The position numbers were made by a program, and so were the translations under genes. Shown piece after piece: positions 1 through 12,300 of a DNA stretch of 23,576 nt (position 1 is its first letter; the number at the start of each line of letters is the position of its first letter). The notes under the pieces were generated by a model. It was not told the DNA's origin and searched no databases. It saw only the letters and a program-made list of their open reading frames with translations. The stretch is from Phoronis ovalis (Eukaryota; Phoronida; Phoronidae): contig JAOXYB010074833.1 in NCBI GenBank assembly GCA_028565635.1, positions 1-23,576 of the forward strand. The letters run 5' to 3'.

Positions 1-268
1 ATGCATACTGGAGTGTATCTTAATTTCAAGTTTTGAGAGTAATTTAAAAAAATTAACCAATTCATAAAATTGCCTGAGGGTTGATGTTGGTATGTTACCA
101 ATCCACCAGCATTCCATTCATGGGTTTGCATAAAGACCCAAAACAGCAATATCAAATAGAAAGGATTCATGGGTCATTTACACAATCACATATTATTATT
201 AGCCCATTTTATATAGAAGACTCTTTTATGGTGTTTCCCTGTAATATCTTTTAAATGTTTTTTTATAG

Positions 269-386
269 TTAACAAGTGTTACTACAAAGGAAATGCCTAT
301 AATACTGGAGAGACATGGAAGGATGGTTGCGACAGTGAATGTAGTTGTGACGATGGCAGACAGGGTCTATACAGATGTTACAGTCT
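269..386 (+). CDS. Exon 1: A half of VWC-like module 1
   Basis: The acceptor is TTTTATAG and the donor is GTGAGT. The exon encodes N-K-C-Y-Y-K-G, then W-K-D-G-C, C-S-C and Y-R-C, which is the five-Cys N-terminal half of a VWC-like module. It starts in phase 1 and ends in phase 2, like all other stand-alone A exons. It is the first exon in the window, and its frame demands a further exon upstream that is not present in bases 1-268. Confidence 0.88.
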
Positions 387-3300
387 GTGAGTAATGAGTT
401 CATTTTAATAATTTCATTTGTCTCTTTCTACACAATGTACTTTGCCAAATGCTACATTTGTGTTATTTAACCATGTGGCATTAAACTAGTCACATATAAC
501 GTGGAACTAAAAAAACAGAATGTGAAGCAGCTTTGCCACATAATGCAGTGTCTGACAGTCATCATATGCATATGGCTATGCTCTTCACAATGTACAATGG
601 ACATAAACTCTAGCATTAACTTCAGGATCTTACCCTTTGCAGGTTGCATTAACTTGTGTCAACATTTTTTTCTAAACTTTATGGTAATGAAACAAGACTA
701 TTATTAGTATGACTTCTTGGGCAACACACATCATGACCTCAGATGTGGCAGTGGATTAACTGGATATTCAATCTAGATCTGTTACTTGGAAGTATTTGTA
801 TATAATTCTTAATCAACCAGTAATATCACAAAATGCATACTTCTCAAGTTGGCAGAATTAATTTTTGAGCGGGAGATTCGGTATTTTCGTACAATTTTCT
901 ATTCAAAGCAATGAAAAAAGTGACCTACAGTTTATAGATGACATATTCAGTAATTTAGTTTTTACAACAATGTACCAGCAGAGCAACTCAGATTACTTAG
1001 TTTAAAATGACCTAATGCAATGCTTTTGGTAGTCGGCTGACAGCTAACAAAGTTTACTGTTTTTGTCACAGTAGGTATGATAGCTAGGGCTTACAGTATA
1101 AAAATTAGATATATTGATATATGTCAGGTTTAATTTTTGCAATTTGATAATTTTGCCTGTTGAAAACTAAGAATTTATGCTGAGGGACAATACAATAATT
1201 ATTCAGTTTTTTCATTAGAATGTTTTAAACATTGACTTATAAATTATCTGCTTCTTTGCATAGATGCCCTGTGTACTATAATCTTCCCAAGGAGTGTGTT
1301 CTGACAGCTGTACCTGGTCAGTGCTGTAAACAACCTGTTTGTGACTTTGGTAAAAAAATCACCACAACAACAGGCTATGGGCATGGTAAAAATAATGGAT
1401 TAGGTATTACTGAACATTTTTTCTTTTTAATGTTTGCAAACATTCTGGTAACAAAACATGGTCATATGCCTGAATATGTAACAATGGTGTTTAATTTATA
1501 TTATTTAGTTAGCCTGACACTCTTTGATAAGTTTTATACAGTCATAAAGTATTGTTTCATGCCCAAAACAAACTCTTGATCACACATATTTTGTGCAGTC
1601 ATGGCAGACTGGAAACCACCTGGTGGGAATTTTAGAAATCACAAGCATCTAATAAATTTTCATTAAAAACCAGTGATTTCACTAATTATAAGTCACATTG
1701 GTGGATTTTGTTTATCAATTATTTTTTCAGACGTTTGTGTGTATGATGGTCAAAATTATTACCAAGGACAAAGCTGGCAGGATGGTTGCAGTGTAGAATG
1801 CACATGTGTTGATGCTAAAACTGGATTATACTCGTGTCAATCTTTGTAAGTTAATAATAGGAAGTCTACTCCCCTGATTGCACATTGTACAATATTAGCT
1901 GTCTGATATACCATGATTATAACTATAAGATTTACCTATTTTGTCACAATTAAGCTTTCTATTTAATTACCAGATTAAGGCTTTTTTTAGTTTGAAGTAC
2001 ATGTAACAGGATAGTTGCAATTTTTACTACTTCATAGCGAAGTATTGTATCGTTTATAGACAAACATTGTGTCATATGAATTGTTTATATTGCAGCTGCA
2101 TTTTCTTTTTCTTTAGATGCCCAGTATATAACAACTTACCAGCAGAATGTAAAATGGTGAGCCAAGCAGGCAAATGTTGCCAAGAAGTTTACTGCGAGTG
2201 GGGAAAGCAGATTACTTCAGTTACCGGAACTGGTCATGTGACTGGCACAGGAACTCTGAGTAATTTTTTTTGGAATGTTATAATTACATTCTAATATATT
2301 CTATATACAGTATTTTTAATAGAGTTTGTTTATTGTGTTGTTGTTGAGGGCTTGCACAATGAACCTGTACATCAATCCATCTAAACTAATATTAAATTTT
2401 GCAAAAACAGCAATCAAAAAACGCATGTTACTTAACTTATATATATTTGAATTTACACAACTATAAAATTTTGAATATTAGTAATGCTTATTGAATGCGA
2501 TTTGACAGTCGACAATACAAATAATTAGATTGGAAGAATTATTTCTAAGCACAACTGCAGTAAATCATGTTTTTATATTTTAATTGTTCAATAAAGCCAA
2601 GTGTTATCAGCAACTTTTTATACTAAAATAAAATTTGAATTTCTATTGCAGTTACTAAGCCAGAGCCACCTCGTATTTGTACTGATAAGAAAACCAACTG
2701 TGCTGCATATGGCAAAGGCATTTGTTCTGATCCCACATATGTCTCTTGGGCTGGTGCGAACTGTGCCAAGTTTTGCAAGCTTTGTAGCTTTACTGAGGGT
2801 AAGAAATTAAGGATACATGTTTTGAATACTTCTTATCTACACTTTTATACAGCCTTGTTGATTTTTGTATGTTTTCTTTCTTTCTTCCAATTTTCAGCAA
2901 ACCATATCTCGAAGACGGTTAAAGTTAGGAACATGGCACTTCAGATGTCATCTCCCAGGGTAGCTAAGTCATTGTTGACTTGAGGTCAACAGCTCATTTG
3001 GAGGTCAAAGGTTAAATTAACCTGCCACAGTTCAAACTGTTTCAAAATGATGGTTTCAGGTTACAAAGAAGTTATTTTGATGACATGATGAGCTAACATA
3101 GGGAACAACCGAAATGTCATTATGATTGGAGCTCAATAAACTCAGATCAAGTTTATAATTTTCCCACACTAAAATCTATCAAAATCAGGTCAAACTGAAT
3201 GTTCAGCAAATGATACGAAAACTTTCTCATTTTTATTTTGAATTAATTTATTACAGGAAATACATTACAACTAAAACAATAAAATGAAATCAAAGTAGAA

Positions 3301-6300
3301 CCAGTAGTATTGCAGTTAGGACTTCGGAATATATGAACCATTTGCCTACTGACATTTGGCTTCCTGCTGTACTAGATATAATCCTCTACTTGACTTACTG
3401 CTGTACTATAGCAATGTTGAAAAGCTAGGGAGTATAGATTTTTAGATGAGATGTTTTTGTACAAATGATCACCGAAAACTGTGCAAAAAGTAACTTATAT
3501 GGTATAAGATAGTGAGCACTCCTATCACAAAAGTTACATGTAAATAACTTGGGGAACATTGATGTATTTTTACAATTTATATTTGACATATTGCAGACAA
3601 ATGTATTTTCCAAGGACGGCAGTACTCTCAAGATCAGAAATGGACAAATGGGTGTGAAGAATGCGTGTGTGATGATGCCAGAAATGGCTTCTACAGATGT
3701 ACCGATAAGTAAGTTGCATCTCAACTATGGTTAGCTTGTCAGATAAATATTCATAAGTGATAGCCAGCAAAGATTATATTTCAGATCTCAGCATAATTTT
3801 TTTGATTATTTGAATTAGTTAATAAAAGCACACATGCTTGTAAACATATTCTAGCCAAATTTCAGATTAAGAAGTTGAAAGATACTGAAAAATGTAGAAA
3901 ATTCAGTAATTCAAAAGCTCATCAATTTTGAAGATAAGTTTCTATTTGAAAATGAAATAAAATATTTTGTTACCTGTTTGTGGCAGTGACCTCGATCTTC
4001 ATAACAAGAAATTATCAAACATTTTCCTCAAATTTTTCTACCATAGTTGGTAGACAACAGCTGGTTTCCTTGTTTGCTAGGAGTTATAGCTGCAAGAAAA
4101 AAATATATTGGCATGTAACTTATTTTTATTTACTACTTTAAAAGAGATTTTATCCTAGAGGCACTGAAGGATTTTGAGTATAGGTTGCTGCATTGTTACC
4201 ATTTAAAATTTAAAATTTTATGAATCAATCTAAAATTTAAAAAAAAATGGAAGTAATCCAAGAAAATTTCATGGAAGCAATGAAAATATTTAACTTGTGA
4301 GTAGCTAGTCAAATTTTAGAATTTCTGAACCTTGGCAACCCAAAGATGATAAAGGAAAAAGTTATACAGTCAATCTAAGTCCAAAAGTTTTACCTCCTAG
4401 GCATACTCTTACTCTCAGGATTTCATTTAGCAGTAATTGGACATGCCCATCTTATCCTTGTGTTTTTGTAGATGTCCTGTGTACCACAACATACCAGCAC
4501 AGTGCAGGGAAGTCAGCAAGACTGGGCAATGCTGTAAACAGCTAGAATGTGATTATGGTACTTTTATTCCTTCCAAAGTAGGTACCATAACTCCTCCCAC
4601 AACAACACCTGGAAAAGGACAAGTTGTTATACCAGGTACAATTGCAATCACATCATCCTCATGCTTTGTTGTCTATTGACTACAAGGATATCCTTTTGTC
4701 TTTATTTCTAACAACAAGCTCACCATGACCATCAACAGATGCTTAAAAACAGCTATAAAATACTACGTACAACAAACTCTAGGTTAAAAGACATGTCTCC
4801 CTGTAAGCTCTTCATGTAACCATCAGTGATTTTACTTCAAGTATATCATTAGAATTTATTATTCCTTGTTGCATTATTATTTGATAACAATTTAGTTTTA
4901 TTACAGTTATCATTGTATTTCTTAATATTTTCATTTGGTAGAAACTAATAAGCTTTCTGAGTAGTCTCCTGTTTATACATTATAATATATTCATTTGCTA
5001 TCATAGGTACAGGCATTGTTATCACTGGACATACCACACCACCTCCAGGCACAGTTATTACCGGAACCACACAGAAGATCGGTAGGTTTTTTTTTTCATC
5101 AACATAACAATAACTTAAATATCCTTTGGAGAGGTGCTTCTATTTTGTGTGTCATACTGAATCTGCAGTGTACATTAATTTTGTATGATTGCAATCATAG
5201 TACATTTCAAATGGTGATCATACATATTGCAAAATATATATCAGTCTGTTGCACTAATATTTACAAAGTGTCACATAACTGTATTGCTGCAATTTCAAAA
5301 AATATTAATTTCATTTGTTTTAGAGGGATGCTTGTACAAGGGTCAGGTCTATGTCCAGAATCAACGCTGGCAGGATGGTTGCGATTACATGTGTGAATGT
5401 ATTGATGGGAAAAGTGGACAATACAGCTGTGGTGCAAAGTAAGAAGACTATATATATCATTATCTAAAGAAATCTTTCCCCCTGCTTTATTATTTCATCT
5501 TCTCATTGCTCTTAATTTCACATGTCCTACTAAAACCATGTAGTCTGAGCTGGAAACAAAAGTATATATCACATTAACTGAAGAAATTTTAAAAATCTGG
5601 ATTTGTGAAAATATAGTCTTCTCTTGGTTATTTCTTGCTTTTATAAAAGATGCAATTAAAAGCAACTATTCAATTAATTACACTATAAATGAAGATTTAT
5701 CAGGCTTTGAAAAAACAGACAAAATTATAGAAAATGAATACTAGTCATTAAGTATAGATATATTATACATCATATCAACTGGAAACAAATTTAAACCATA
5801 AATTTAAATTGATTTTTAATTTTGAAGATTTGCCGTAATCTCTATTGATCAGAAGTAAAGTATGCTTATTTTGCATGTTTAGTATTAGAGACATATATTG
5901 TAACAGCCATTCATGCTAAAACTGCATACAGTTAAACTGAAACCTGTCTTATAGCATGTTCAGCAATTATATACCTTTACCTATTAATCTGAAAAACAGT
6001 CAGTATCAACTTTTAATATTCGAGTAAAAACGGTCAAACTATGGGCTACTGGGGCTAACCGTGTGTATGTGTCTGTGTCTGTCTGTGTGTGTGTGAATAT
6101 GTATACATATATGTAATTATATATTTGCAGGTGTCCTATTTGGAACAACCTACCAAGCAATTGTAAATTATCGGATATTGCTGGAGATCCTTGTTGCCAG
6201 TTTCCACAATGTACTGGTACAGTTGTTCCAGGGACGATCATCCCTGTCTATGGTAAAGGCATTTCAGGATATGGACTTGTTACCTCTACTGGAACCATTG

Positions 6301-9300
6301 GTCCTGTCCCGACCTTAAAACCAGGCACAGGAACTGTAGTGACAGCACCACCTGTAGTTAAAGGTTTGTACCATCATGTGTCAATCTTGTTGTTTTTCAT
6401 TTGCTTCTTAAGTTGTTTAACTTAATTTTTTGAAATGAGGTAATAATTAAAAAAACAGATATTGCTCATTTCATATTCATTGAAGCAAATCTGAGATTTT
6501 ACATTTAGTTGCAGTTTTATTCAATTTGCGGATTTTCTTAATTGCACTTGGTTAATTCAAAAAATGGTTTCTCTTGGTAAAATATTTGCAAAGTTGATAA
6601 TAATGAAATAGAAATGTAAACTTCATGCAATCCCTGGTAAATAGTTATTAAGTGGTACTCAAATGTTTCCTGTTGTAGATGTATGCATATACAAAGCAAA
6701 GCAGTACAAGCAGGGAGAGAAATGGGATGATGGTTGCAGCTACAAATGTGAATGTAAAGATGCATCCATTGGTTTCTATGAGTGTGAGGATAGGTACTAA
6801 ATAAAATTGTTTTAAAATATTCTAATCTATGCAGCTACGCTTGTGAATATTCATACAATTGTGATGTACAATACACAGATACTGGTGTTAGAATTGGTTA
6901 GATGGAAGAAAAGGCATCATAGATTGAATAATTTGTTCTCTTTGTATTAATTAATTAATACCATTCTGTAATGTAATGTTAATAAGGGGTGAAATCTGTT
7001 TGGTATAGGTACAGATTGATGATATATCATTGCCAAACAATGCAGATTCTTACAGAATCCAATTATTATATTCCTTACTGTCACATGACTTGCTTCAGAT
7101 GCCAATCCTATGTTAATCTGCCATCGTATTGTGTCTTGGTGACTGATCCAAAAGACCCCTGTTGCAAAGTACCAAATTGTAACTTCCCAACAGCAGCACC
7201 ACCTACTCTTACACCCCCCAGAGTATCAGACACTTGCTTACATAACGGTAAATATTACACCATGGGTCAAGAGTGGGAGGATGGATGTGCTCTCAGATGT
7301 CGCTGTGAAGATGGAAAAACAGGATATTATAGATGTAACAACCGGTATGTTACCTGATGATTTTACAAACTGATATGCGTAATTACATTTAGGCTCAACC
7401 AATGTTACTAATTAATTAGAAGTAGCATTACTTTATGAATATCATAATTTCATGTATTTTATTGGATCAAACATCAAGTAAACTAGTAGCTGATAAACAA
7501 ACACTTTCCTTTTCTGGCCAGTACATTGGTCACATTGGCATATTAAGTAGTGTAATGCTTTTTTGACATTTTTAGCTGTCCTAGTTACACTAGCATTCCA
7601 TCAGGATGTAAGCTTGTTGCTGATCCAAAAGATCCTGCATGCTGTACCGTTCCGCAGTGTGACATCACAGCCACAGTAACCGGTAAGTAATAATCAGATA
7701 TGAAATTTCTCAAGCTGAGAATGCAAGACTTAAGAAATGCTCATTATTAATTTATACTTGTTATTACGAAAACATCTCATTTAAACTGAATCCGAGTATC
7801 TTGCTTTAATTGTTACTCGTTTTTTTATGAAATATTTTATGAATAGAGTTTCCTGTAGAGTTTAATTAGGTGTGAATGGATTATCCACCCTGATCAGCTA
7901 CTTCTGTCTGGACATATGTTTTCAACTCAAAGTTGATTCTCATTTATTTGTGAAAACAAAATTAATAATATCAGTCAAAATTTTTTTTATTTGAATCTTA
8001 AAAATCGGTCTAGTAGGGAATGTTTTCATGATTGTTCCTGAACTGTAAACATCTTTTAAGAAATTGTAACACCATATATAGTATGTTGGCTCAACGTTCT
8101 TAAATTATTCTTGTTATAGAAATTTATTTAATAAATTCATGTATTGATATATATTCAGGTACAGTCAAGCCAGGAACAACACAGGTTGTTACTCCACAAG
8201 GGTTCATTGGTACATTTACTGGTACTGGCAAACCACAAATAACAACAAACACAGGAACTATTGGAGCAACTAAAGGTACACATAGAAAATTTTAATTTTA
8301 CGGAAACTTCTGGGGGTCACACAATGATAAGGCCAATCTCTAATTATCACCATTCCAACTTTGTGACAAGACAAAAGCTATCCATTGCTCAAGTTAAACT
8401 ATTAAGTTAATTATATTAATTTTTTCAATTATTATATATAATTTCACTTTTGATTAAAAATTAAACCAATGAATATTTGCTCTCTGGCGAGGTAAGCAAT
8501 CTCTTTATATTGTGAACAGTACAATTATACTGAGAACACACATCAACAATATATGCAAATTTAAACTAATTGTTCCGTCTTCAGATGTTTGTATATATGG
8601 TGACAAAGTTTACCGCCAGGGAGAACGTTGGAACGATGGATGTCAGTATGATTGTGAATGTATTGATGCCACAAAGGGTCAATATAGATGCCAAGATAAG
8701 TAAGTGTTTAATCTTGTCAGGTAATATTAAAAATCCATATCTTGAACATCTTTATATCCTAGTTGTCACCTAAATTGTGTTACGGTTTCAATGAACAATC
8801 ATATACAACAAAACCTTATAAACAGTACTGTATGCATGGAAGTAATTCGGAGGTTTTGTGTCTATTAAGTGGCCCATTAGTGGACTGTTAATACTAATTT
8901 TTTGCCTGAATATCTTTATATCCACATGATATTGTATCAACTGGTTCTATTATCTAATGTAATTTATTATTCCGAATACTAAAAACAGAACATGAAATAT
9001 GAATTATATTACACGTACTGTTTGTTAACACAAATCAAGTCTTTATATTCAATGTGGTGTTATCTTCCAGATGTCCTCGGTATCCAACCTTACCTGCAAA
9101 CTGTAAGCTTGTGATAGATCCATTTGATTCATGTTGTCAGAAAGCCCAGTGTACTGTCACAGTCACTGGAACTGGAACAACTGGTGAATGCAAGGATGTT
9201 TTACCGAACTGTGCAGCTTATGGATCTGATGCTTGTGGACCAGTTTTTGGAGATTGGGGTTCAAAGAATTGTGCTAAAACATGTGGATTGTGTTCACCGG

Positions 9301-12300
9301 GTTAGTATACTGTATTTTTTGTTGGAAGTAACACAGTAAGCTTAGAGGACAAGCTCATTACTTCGTGTATCTGTATGTAGGAATATGTTGCAATGCTACA
9401 TGTATACTAGTAGCTACTAAATCTCGAGTGTCTGTCTGTATGTCTGTCACTCTTTCCACCAAATTTCTTCAAAACTATTACATGTAGAATCATGATCTTT
9501 TCACACATCGTAGGTATCAACGATGGCTCGGGTTCCTCAAATTTTGGGGTCAATCGGTCAACGGTATCATATTTAATGGGGCATTACTTTTTTGCCTGTG
9601 AGAGTCACGTGAACATGTCTGAACTCGGCCTTACGTGAACTACATCTCTATCAAGATCTGTGGTTTACCACGGGTACCGTCTAGTACCTACTATAATAAT
9701 TGAAATTAATGCAAAAGCGTTAAGACAAAGTATGAATTCCCGGCATGAACACATCATGTCATGTGCAAATAGTTCCAAAGATGTGACAATACAAGCAACA
9801 GATCTAGCCTTAATAATAATAATTAAATATAATTATGTTTATTTCAGACAAATATTCATGATACATAATTAAAATAAATGATGTCCATACTAAACAAATA
9901 TGAGAGAAATATACAGAAAAATAATATAGAAATAGATATACACACTACACTGTCACAGTAATTTATCAAAAAGACAGGAGACAATATAAATAATACAATT
10001 TGTACAAAAAAATTACTACTATACATCAGTATACCTTGGGTCACCATAGACTCCACCAACTGGATTCAAAGAAGTTATTGCAGCGTGCATGAATAATAGA
10101 ATTGTCAGAGGATGAAATCCTAAACATGAAACCAGCAATCCTGTTTCTTAATTAATATACAATCAAAGGTATTTACTCTACTTGCTGCACGCATGCCACT
10201 AAATGAATCAAAACAACTATAAACTTCATGAGGTGTCTAAAAGTCCTATTAAAAGCCAATTTCATTTTGTGGAATTCACCATGATTACTTATGAGATAAT
10301 TAAACCATAAATGACAACAATAAAAATCAGAAAAATAAGTCCTGAATAACAAAATTTTCACCTCCTTAGAGCATGCACTTACTAAATTTCCTTATCAGGA
10401 TATTAGATTTACTGTGTATAGAAATTGTACTCGATCCTTTTAATATCTTAATATTTATTATCTCAGTTAAGTCACCAGTAAATATATAGTATGTTTCAAC
10501 TGATTTATATTTAATTTAGTGTTAAACACAACTCATATGTTTTGAAAGGCAAACGATTTCTTGTTGACCTTCTGTTTTTGAAGTTAGATAGCATACACTC
10601 TGATATTTGCTGTAGTAGCTTTCCAAATTATCATCTCTCCCGATAAATACTGGTTTGTGACTGTCACAGTTACCCAGATTTTTCTGATGTAATCAGCTTA
10701 GTCTGTTAGGGAATCGCTAAGGAATCACAGAATCTCACATTTGGTAAGGTTCTAAAGCACTGTGTAGATCATTCATGCAATGCAAAATATTATATATACA
10801 TGTATTTTGAGCACAATTTCACATTCATTTTTTGTGACCTATTCATTTACTTGAGGGAGAGGGAGCAAAGTTATTTATACAGGTGCACAAGGGTCATACA
10901 TGTATTTTATGGTGGAATTTATTGAATTTTATTTTGGTCAGTGCACTATGATAAATGTTGTTTTATTTTCATGTTGCAATATTTTTTTTTTACTTCTGCC
11001 AGTGTGCAATGATATTGAATCCTTTCCTCTACCTCCCTCCATTTCCGTCTCAGATACAGCAGTTAGCTACTTTGCTGAATGAAAGTGATATGATAAGTAT
11101 GATAAGGAGTTTCCTATAACAATTCTGAATGACCGTCCAATATAATAATCTTCTTAGGACTTTAGACTGTGATAGCTTGTGTACAACTTGTTTATGAATA
11201 GTTTTTCAATATAATAATTTTCTTAGGACTGTAGACTTTGATAGGTTGTGTACAACGTGTTTATGAATAGTTTTTCAATTATACAATAACCTTCTTAGGA
11301 CTGTAGACTTTGATAGGTTGTGTACAACTTGTTTATGAATTATAGTTTTTCAATATTATAATCTTCTTAGGACTGTAGACTTTGATAGGTTGTGTACAAC
11401 GTGTTTATGAATAGTTTTTCAATAATTATTATATAATAATCTTTTAGGACTGTAGACTTTGATAGGTTATGTACAACTTGTTTATGAATTATAGTTTTTC
11501 AATATAATAATCTTCTTAGGACTAGACTTTGATAGGTTGTGTACAACGTGTTTATGAATAGTTTTTCAATTATATTATAATCTTTTAGGACTGTAGACTT
11601 TGATAGGTTGTGTACAACTTGTTTATGAATTATAGTTTTTCAATATAATAATCTTCTTAGGACTGTAGACTTTGATAGGTTGTGTACAATGTGTTTATGA
11701 ATAGTTTTTCAATTATATAATAACCTTCTTAGGACTGTAGACTTTGATAGGTTGTGTACAACTTGTTTCTGAATTATAATTTTTCAATATAATAATCTTC
11801 TTAGGACTGTAGACTTTGATAGGTTGTGTACAACTTGTTTATGAATAGTTTTTCAATATAATAATCTTCTTAGGACTGTAGACTTTGATATGTTGTGTAC
11901 AACTTGTTTATAATAATAATATGAATTATAGTTTTTCAATGTTTATGAATAGTTTTTATTGTTGAGGTTGGAAAGGGTCATATTATTTTAGTGGCCCGTG
12001 ATATTGCGGATTGAAGTTTATTACTTGTGACTCTTACGCACAAAAAGGCAGTTTTATTTCCTTTGAGCTGTGCATGGTCACTATCCCCCTTTTCCTCCTC
12101 AATGTCTCATCACAACAGATATATCTCAGTTCATTTTCCTACATCTCAAACCAGTATTTTGTATATACAAGGGAACATAACTCAGAAAGCTACAGTAAAA
12201 TGTGTGAGCAATTTGAAAAGCAACTGAACCCACAATTGTTGTGCAAAAAGCAGAAATCAAGGTACATATTTAATAGAATGCAAGATTTTCTTTAAAAAAA

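Noticed and set aside
467-707. Overlapping open frames on both strands in intron 1
   Set aside because: They are short, lack any motif, have no partner splice sites in the right phase, and lie in AT-rich intron sequence.
2678-2785. Reading ShK domain 1 as a venom toxin
   Set aside because: The domain is embedded in a large multi-module chain with two further ShK-like copies and VWC-like neighbours; nothing in the sequence supports channel-blocking activity, and ShK-like modules are common in non-toxin secreted proteins.
12011-12295. 94-codon open frame just upstream of exon 17
   Set aside because: It has no domain or composition bias, is in a different position from the exon 17 acceptor, and ends before it.
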